Below, piece by piece: positions 25,701-33,100 of a stretch of 64,000 nucleotides of DNA (positions within the stretch are counted from its first letter, which is position 1; the number at the start of each line of letters is the position of its first letter). Under the pieces are notes generated by a model that was not told the origin of the DNA, searched no databases, and worked only from the letters and a program-made list of their open reading frames with translations. Source of the stretch: Myxococcus fulvus (GTDB lineage Bacteria; Myxococcota; Myxococcia; Myxococcales; Myxococcaceae). A program made the translations under genes and the position numbers. The stretch covers positions 248,001 to 312,000 of the forward strand of contig NZ_FOIB01000003.1 of NCBI RefSeq assembly GCF_900111765.1. The letters are read 5' to 3'.

Positions 25701-27165
25701 GCTCGTGCAGGCCCTGGCCCGCGCGACGCTGGAGAAGCCTCCTCGGCTGTGCCTCGTCACCCGAAGCTCGCAGGCCGTCGGCGGAGCCCCGGAGTCGGTG
25801 TCTCTCCTGGGCGCCTCCCTCTGGGGGCTCGGGCGGGTCATCGCCTACGAACACCCCGAGCTGAAGTGCCTGCGAATCGACGTCGACGCCGTGTCGGACG
25901 TGGAGGCATCGCGCTTGCTCGTCGATGAGCTCCGTCGCTCGTCTGCTCCCAGCACGGAGGACGACGAGGTCGCGCTGCACGGAGACAGACGGCTGGTTCC
26001 GATGCTCACCCAGGGACGTCGTACTCCCACGAAGCCGTTCCGTCCGCGAGCGGACCGCACGTACCTCATCACGGGTGGGCTTGGCGGCATCGGGCTCCGG
26101 TTGGCCTCCTGGCTGGTGGACCACGGCGCGCGTCACCTCGCGTTGTGCGGCCGGATGGGAGAGACGCCGGAGGCGCGTCGGACCCTGGCTCCCTTGCGCG
26201 CCACAGGTGCGCAGGTGGACGTCTTCTCCGTCGATGTGAGCCAGCCCGAGGCGGTCGCGGACCTGCTGCGCTCGGTGCGCAGGGGCGGACCTCCCCTCGG
26301 CGGGCTCTTCCATTGCGCGGGCGTGCTGGCCGACGGCTCCCTGCTCCAACTGGAGCCCCGGAGCTTCGACCGTGTCATGGGCCCCAAGGTGGACGGCGCC
26401 TGGAACCTCCACGCGCTCGCCACGGATGCTTCGCTGGAGCAGTTCGTCCTGTTCTCCTCGACGGCCTCATTGCTGGGCGCTCCGGGGCAGGGGAACTACG
26501 CCGCGGCGAACGCCTTCCTCGATGCGCTGGCCCACCTTCGTCGCGCACGGGGGCTGCCCGCCATCAGCCTCCAGTGGGGAAGCTGGGCGGAGGTCGGCAT
26601 GGCCGCCGCGGACGCCCGGCGCGGCGCCCGACTCGCCGAGCACGGCATGGAGCCCATGCCCGTCGACGCCGCTCTGTCCGCCATGGCCCTCACCCTCGCG
26701 GACGCCCCCGTGGTCCGCGCCATCGCCCGCTTCGATGCGGAGCGCTGGGCACGCAGCCACCCGTCCGTGGCGCGCTCGTCCCTGTTCCGTCCCCAGGTCC
26801 ACGTGCCCATCGCGGAGGCCGAGCCGCGCAAGCTCCGCGAGGTGCTGCTCTCGCTGGAGGGCTCCGCGCGCTCCCACCTGATGGAGGCCCGGCTGAAGGA
26901 CATGGTGGCCCAGGTCTGCCGGCTGGCTCCCGAGCGCCTTCACGCGACGGACTCGTTCGAGTCGCTGGGCCTCGATTCCATCATGGCGCTGGAGCTGCGC
27001 GACCTGGTCCTGGGCGAGCTCGAGGTGGGGTTGCCCCTCAAGCGCTTCGTGGATGACGGCTCCATCGGGCAGGTGGCGGCCGAGCTGCTGGAGAAGCTCG
27101 CCGTCGCCAGCGTGATGAACGGAGTGTCCTCGGCGCGCACCGACACCAAGCGGGTCCTCCTATGA
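22714..27165 (+). CDS. PKS module KS-AT*-KR-ACP with dead acyltransferase
   Basis: 1483 residues. An N-terminal coiled-coil docking segment (ELTPLQQALLTIEKLQRKL) is followed by a full KS: Cys208 (DTACSSS), His343 (EAHGTGT), His383 (KPNIGH). The AT region (about 560-830) is degenerate. GQGSQ has become VFVLGDDTS, the nucleophile motif GHSxGE reads GHGVGA with Gly703 in place of Ser, and the C-terminal half with HAFH/YASH is missing. The post-AT linker APTYPWQRERFWW remains. There is no DH. KR (about 1110-1300) has TGGLGGIG and the Tyr1262 motif GNYAAANAF. ACP Ser1422 lies in LGLDSIMALEL. Any extension would need an extender unit loaded in trans. It is coupled to the genes on both sides by ATGA overlaps. 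A TubC-type docking domain begins the next protein, which implies a PKS-to-NRPS hand-over. Confidence 0.9.
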   Translation: MSREEGAGVELTPLQQALLTIEKLQRKLGAVARADDGAIAIIGMGCRFPGGASSPARFRALLWSSGDAVTDIPAGRRALLGAYDAEPSTPGKTTLRRAAFVEGVDRFDAEFFRISRREAEGMDPQQRFFLEVSWEALEDAGLSPHRLVGTRTGVFAGIHARDYALVAEGGLERVGAHYSTGVDASYVAGRLSYLLGLEGPCMAVDTACSSSLVAVHLACQSLRAGESTVAIAGGVKLLLAPHLSVFLSKAGALSPSQSCRAFDRDADGMVQGEGCGVVILKRQRDAVRDGDRILATIRATATNHDGASGGLTVPNVRAQESLYRLALERAGLDATQVDYLEAHGTGTRLGDPIELEGIARVYGRGRDAARPLWVGSVKPNIGHTEAAAGIAGLIKAVAVLQSGEVPPALNFEHPTPEFTWEGSGLEVARERRSLQELGRPHRVAVSSFGMSGVNAHALLEAHRDTVSASPDVGPFLLPLSARGEPALRELAGAWSRQLPGMSLWDACFTAGAGRAHHEQRLAFVARTREELQSLLRRASDGEAGEGAFQGRLKGSSGRGVVFVLGDDTSVSRGLTRAERGLEPSFLRHVEQLDGVFRQVVGVSVVELAREREAGLLRSAEQRDGIARAVADEPVSEQEREEAAGRLRHPQSGAGLVDEAQGESVFQWVRAREGDAALLLICQLAWVEMWRTFGVEPSAVAGHGVGALSAAVVAGLLTVEEALRSVLGLPLLQSLPSRPARCAFLSFREEAWLDAGANGTAGDLANRDVPDVDLSAEHLMERSASVYLSLACGASLGEALDAAAQRRGRDVLVLQAGLGTRQELLTLAARFYCAGVPLRFEHFFPEGRKIVAPTYPWQRERFWWDGEVAPVVVEDAAASEALFHELSWSPRESEHAQGRLDGTWLIVSEEPEATQALQAALVAAGGEVVLARPGSAYERVSDRDHRLDFTQAASFSMLLRELCSADPELRGILFLARAGNPESLPRDVRAQAVALTSLVQALARATLEKPPRLCLVTRSSQAVGGAPESVSLLGASLWGLGRVIAYEHPELKCLRIDVDAVSDVEASRLLVDELRRSSAPSTEDDEVALHGDRRLVPMLTQGRRTPTKPFRPRADRTYLITGGLGGIGLRLASWLVDHGARHLALCGRMGETPEARRTLAPLRATGAQVDVFSVDVSQPEAVADLLRSVRRGGPPLGGLFHCAGVLADGSLLQLEPRSFDRVMGPKVDGAWNLHALATDASLEQFVLFSSTASLLGAPGQGNYAAANAFLDALAHLRRARGLPAISLQWGSWAEVGMAAADARRGARLAEHGMEPMPVDAALSAMALTLADAPVVRAIARFDAERWARSHPSVARSSLFRPQVHVPIAEAEPRKLREVLLSLEGSARSHLMEARLKDMVAQVCRLAPERLHATDSFESLGLDSIMALELRDLVLGELEVGLPLKRFVDDGSIGQVAAELLEKLAVASVMNGVSSARTDTKRVLL

Positions 27166-30100
27166 CGCTGGCGGAGCTCCTCCAGTCGCTGGCTGCTCAC
27201 GGCATCAAGCTGAGCGTGGACGGCGAGCACCTGGCCGTCGATGCGCCAGACGGGGTGCTTCCCTCGGGGCTGCGCGAACAGCTCGTGGCGCACAAGGCGG
27301 CGCTCCGTGCCCTCCTGTCGGAGCGGGACGAGCCCGGGTCGGGGCCCCCCGTGGAGGTGGTGCCCAGGCCCGAGGAGCGGCACCTGCCGTTCCCGATGAC
27401 CGAGCTCCAGCAGGCCTACAGCGTGGGCCGACAGGCCGAGCTGGAGATGAACGCGTCGATGCACGCGTACAACGAGCTCGACTGCCCCGCGCTCGACCTC
27501 TCGCGCTTCGAGGAGGCGTGGAACCGGGTCGTGGCCCGCCACGAGATGCTGCGCGCCGTGGAGGCTCCGGGCTTCCAGCAGCAGATCCTCCCCTCCGTCC
27601 CTCGCTACCACCTGCCCGTCGAGGACCTGCGTGGGCGCGGTCAGGAGGCGGCCGACGCACGCCTCGTCGCCATCCGCGAGCGGCTGTCCCAGCAGGTGCT
27701 CCCGCTCGACCAGTGGCCCCTGTTCGAGCTGCGCGCGTGCCTGCTCGACGGCGACCGCGTGCGCCTCTTCATGAGCATCGATGGGACCTTCATCGATGGG
27801 TACAGCTTCCAGCTCCTCTACCGGGACCTGGTGCACTTCTACCGGCACCCCGAGGCCGCCGCGGCGCCCCTCACGCTGTCGTATCGGGACTACTCGCTCG
27901 CCGTGCACCACGCCCGAGGTGCCCGCCACGCGCGCTCGCTCGAATACTGGCGCGCGCGCCTCCCGCACCTGCCGCCCGCGCCGGACCTCCCGCTGGAGAA
28001 GGACCCCCGCACGCTCCGACGCCCACGCTTCCGCCGCTGGTTCGCTCGCGTGGACGCGGAGGTGTGGCAGCGACTCAAGCAGCGGGCCCGCGCTCGCCGG
28101 CTGACGGAGCCCGAGCTGCTGCTGGCCGCATACGCGGAGGTCATCGCCCGTTGGAGCCGCGGCCCGCGCTTCACCCTCAACGTCCCGCACTTCAACCGGC
28201 TGCCCGTCCACCCCCAGGTCAACGACATCATCGGCACCTTCGCCAGCTTCACGCTGGTCGAGGTGGACCACCATCCGGAGCGCAGCTTCACCGAGCGCGC
28301 GCTGGCCATTCGCGAGCAGCTCCTCCTGGCGCTGGAGCATCGCGAGGTGAGCGGCGTCGAGCTGCTGCGCGAGCTGTTCCGGGCCCAGGGACGCATCTCC
28401 GGCGCCATCATGCCCGTGGTGATGACGAGCTTCGCCTCCCACTCCAGGAGCGGGGACTCGCATTGGGTGGACTTCCTGGCGGAGTCCTTCGGTGGGCTCG
28501 TCGAGGCCCTCACGCAGACGCCCCAGGTGTGGATCGACCTTCAGATCGTCTACCAGCGGGGCGGCGTCTTCCTGAACTGGGACGTGGCGGAGGAGCTGTT
28601 CCCGCCCGGAATGCTGGAGGACATGTTCGCCAGCTTCCACGCGTTGCTCCTCCGGTTGGCGGAGGACGATGCGGCCTGGGAGCGCGCGGACCTGGACCTG
28701 CTTCCGCCGCGCCAGCGCGAGCTCATCGCCCGCGTCAACGACACGGCCCGCCCGCTGAGTGGTGAGCTGCTCCACACGGGCTTCTACCGCAACGCCGCCG
28801 CGCGTCCCGACGCACTCGCCCTGGTCTCCGAGGGGAGCGCGCTGAGCTATGGCGAGCTGGCCCGGCGTGCCAACCGCCTGGGACATGTCCTGCGCGAGCG
28901 AGGCGCTGCGCCCAATCACGTGGTCGCGGTGGTGATGGAGAAGGGCTGGGAGCAGGTCGTCGCGGTGCTGGGCGTGCTGGCCTCGGGCGCCGCGTACCTG
29001 CCCATCGACGCGGGCCTGCCGCTGGAGCGGCGCTCCTTCATGCTGCGCAACGGCGGCGTCGAGCGGGTGGTGACCCAGCCGAAGTTCGCCGGGGACTCGT
29101 GGCCCGAGTCCGTCCAGGTGCTGGTCCTCACGCCGGAGGCCTTCAGTGAGTACTCCGACGCGCCATTGTCGACCGCGCAGCGGCCGGAGGACCTCGCGCA
29201 CATCCTCTACACGTCCGGCTCCACGGGCCAGCCCAACGGGGCGATGCTCACGCACGCGGGGATGGTCAACGCCATCGAGTGGACGAACCGCACGTACGGC
29301 GTGGGGCCGGATGACCGACTCATCGCCCTGAGCGCGCTCCACCACGACTTCTCCGTCTACGACCTCTTCGGAACGCTGAGCGCGGGCGGCACGGTGGTGA
29401 TGCCCGAGGCCTCCCGGCGACGAGACCCCTCGCATTGGGTCGAGCTGATGGCCCGTCACGGCGTCACGCTCTGGAGCACCGTGCCGGCGATGATGGAGAT
29501 GCTGCTGACGTACCTCGAGGGAGGCAACGTCCGGCTCTCGTGTCCGCTGCGGCTCGTGATGCTGGGCGGCGACTGGATTGCCGTCACGCTCCCCGGGCGC
29601 CTGCGCGCGCGCTTCGGCGGCGTGAAGGTGGTGAGCGTCGGCGGACCGACCGAGACGTCGCTGTGGAACATCACCCATCCCGTCGAAGAGGCGGACGAGC
29701 GCCGTCGCAGCATCCCGTACGGCAAGCCCATCGCCAACACGCGGTACTACGTGCTGGACGAGCGGCTGGAGGAGCGGCCCGTCTGGGTCCCCGGTGAGCT
29801 GTGCTGCGCGGGCATCGGCGTGGCCCTGGGCTACATCGGCGCGGGCGCGGGCTCCCAGAAGTTCACCGTCCACCCTCGCACGGGCGAGCGCATCTACCGC
29901 ACCGGAGACCTCGGCCGCTATCTGCCCGATGGTACCATCGAGTTCCTCGGCCGCGTCGACTTCCAGCTCTCCATCCGTGGCCAGCGCATCGAACCCGGAG
30001 AAATCGAGGCGGCGCTGCTCCGGGCTCCGGACATCCGCGCCGCCGTGGTGGGCGCCGTCGGTGAGCACCACGAGAAGCGGCTCGTCGCATATGTCGTCCT

Positions 30101-33100
30101 CGCGGACGGGGCGCGGGAGCTCGACACGCGGCGCGTCCGCGAGTTCCTCTCGCGCGTACTCCCCGAGCACATGGTGCCCGCGACCTATGTCGTGCTGGAC
30201 GCCCTGCCGCTGACCCGCAACGCCAAGGTGGACCGCCGGGCCTTGCCCCATCCGGACGAGGTCGCCCAGGCGAAGCAGGACGCCGGGTCGCGGCCGTCCC
30301 CGGCCTCGGGCGGTGGTGAGGGGACGCGCGCGCTCCAGGACGCGCTGTCGAAGGCCGTCGGAGCCGTGCTGGGGATTCCGACGGTTCCTCCGGATACCAA
30401 CTTCTTCGAGCTCGGCGCCAACTCCGTGCACCTCATCCAGCTCCACCTGCGCATCAAGCAGGCGCTGGCGCTGACCATCCCCGTCGTCGACCTGTTCGGG
30501 AACCCGACGGTCCGCTCCCTCGCTGCGCGACTCGGTGCTCCAGGGACGGCGGCGAGGTCCACGCCCATCGTCGAGCCAGCTCCGACGCAGGAAGACCGGG
30601 ACATCGCCATCATCGGGATGAGCGGCCGCTTTCCTGGGGCCGCCACGCTCGACGCGTTCTGGCGCAACCTGGTGGAGGGTGTCGAGTCCGTCGGCACCTT
30701 CACCGATGACGAGCTGCGCGCCGCGGGCGTGAGCGAGTCGGCGTTCAGGGACCCTCGCTACGTCCGTGCCTCGGCGGTGATGGAGGACTTCGACGCGTTC
30801 GACGCCGACTTCTTCTCCCTCACGCCCCGCGAGGCGCGCTCCCTGGACCCCCAGCAGCGCGTGTTCCTGGAGTGCTCGTGGGAGGCGCTCGAACATGCGG
30901 GCTACCCGCCTGGCGCGGGCGATGCCGTCGTCGGTGTCTACGCCGGCAAGAGCGTCAGCCACTACCGCTATCCCTATCCGGACCTGACGCGGCCGCTCAG
31001 CTTCTTCCAGGACCTCGTCTCCCAGGACAAGGACTTCCTGGCGACGCAGACCTCCTACAAGCTCGACCTGCGCGGGCCGAGCCTGAACCTCCAGACGGCC
31101 TGCTCGACGTCGCTCGTCGCCGTGTCGACGGCGTGCGACGCGCTGCTCGACGGACGCTGCGACATGGCGCTCGCGGGCGGGGTGGCCATCAAGGTCCCTC
31201 ACAAGGTCGGCTACCTCTACGAGGAGGGCAGCATCTTCTCGAAGGACGGCCACTGCCGGCCGTTCGATGCCCGGGCCAGCGGCACCCTGCCTGGAAGCGG
31301 CGCCGGCGTCGTCGTCCTCAAGCGCCTGGGTCGGGCGCTCGCCGATGGGGATCGTGTCCTCGCGGTCATCAAGGGCTCGGCCATCAACAACGACGGGCAC
31401 CGCAAGGTCGGCTTCATGGCGCCCGGGGTCGAGGGCCAGTCCGACGTCGTCCGCCGGGCGCACCAGCGCGCCGGCATCGACCCGCGGAGCATCTCCTACG
31501 TCGAGGCGCATGGGACGGGGACCGCGATGGGCGACCCCATCGAGGTCGCGGCGCTGACCCGGGCCTTCGGTGAGCAGGCGCAGTCCGGGTCCTGCGCGCT
31601 GGGCTCGGTGAAGAGCAACATCGGGCACCTGGACAGCGCGGCGGGCATCGCCGGGCTCATCAAGGTCGTGTTGTCCCTCCAGCATCGCACCCTCGCGCCC
31701 TCTCTTCATTTCGAGACGCCGAACCCGCGCATCGACTTCGAGCACAGCCCGTTCTTCGTGGTCGACAAGGCCACGCCGTGGAACGTGGCGAGCGGACCGC
31801 GCCGCGCCGGAGTCAGCTCCTTCGGCATCGGCGGCACCAACGCGCATGTCGTGGTGGAGGAGGCGCCCTCGACCCAGGCGCCCGAGGTCTCCGGCTCGGA
31901 GCGCTCCCGTCATGTCCTGACGCTCTCGGCGCGCAGCGACGCGGCGCTGCGGTTGCTCGCGGGCCAATACCAGTCGCTGCTGGAGGAGACCGACGCGTCG
32001 CTCGCGGACGTGTGCTTCTCCGCGAACACGGGCCGCGTCGCCTTCGAGCACCGGCTCGCCGTGGTGGCTTCGGAGCGCGACGCCATGGCGGCCTCGCTCG
32101 GCGCCGCGGCGAAAGGGGAGGAGCGTCCCGGGCTGGTCCAGGGCGTGCTCGACGCGAGGTCATCGCCGAAGGTCGCGTTCCTCTTCTCGGGGCAGGGCTC
32201 ACAGTACATCGGCGCTGCTCGCGAGCTGTATCCGACGCATCCGGGGTTCCGCCGCCGCATCGATGCGTTCGATGTGCTGCTGCGAGACGTCTGGGGACGC
32301 TCTCTCCACTCGGTGCTCTATCCGGAGCCGGGACACAGCTCGCCCATCGACCAGTTCGACTACGCGCAGCCGGTGCTCTTCGCGCTCGAGTACGCGCTGG
32401 CCGAGCTGTGGATGTCCTGGGGCATCCGGCCGGATGTCCTGCTCGGACACAGCACTGGAGAGCTGGCGGCGGCGTGCCTCGCGGGGGTGTTCAGCCTCGA
32501 GGACGGGCTGAAGCTGGCGATTCACCGGGGCCGGCTGATGCATCAGCTCCCCGAGGGAGGGAACCTCGCGGTCTCCACGGGCGAGGATGAGGTCCGCGCG
32601 GTCCTGGCGCAGGGCGGATGGAGTTGCTCCATCGCCGCGCTCAACGGTCCCGACAACGTGGTCGTCTCCGGTCCCCCTGGCGAGCTGGGGGAGGTGGCCT
32701 CGGCCCTGGAGTCCCGGGGGCTCAAGGTGCGCCGCCTGAACATTCCGCGCGCGGCCCACTCGGTCATGGTCGAGGCCATCCTCCCGGAGTTCAGGGCCGT
32801 CGCCGCCACGCTCACCTACGCTCGGCCCGCCATCCCCATGGTCTCCGGGATGACCGGCGAGCCCATCACGGACGCCATCACCACGCCGGACTACTGGTGC
32901 AGCCAGCTCCGCGACCCGGTGCGCTTCGCGCGGGGCGTGGAGCACCTGTACCGGGACGGAGTGCGGGTGTTCATTGAGATGGGGCCCAAGGCGACGCTGC
33001 TCGGCATGGCGGCGCGGTGCGTCCCGGAAGGGGAGTGCGCGTGGCTGCCGAGCCTGCGGCCCGAGGACGGCGGCTGGCAGCAGCTGTTGGAGAGCCTGTC

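Noticed and set aside
20516..27165. A trans-AT polyketide synthase
   Set aside because: Although two modules lack a working AT, the other four PKS modules have intact cis-ATs. No discrete AT or trans-AT signature such as a KR-MT-ECH order was found in the window. The AT remnants show secondary loss.
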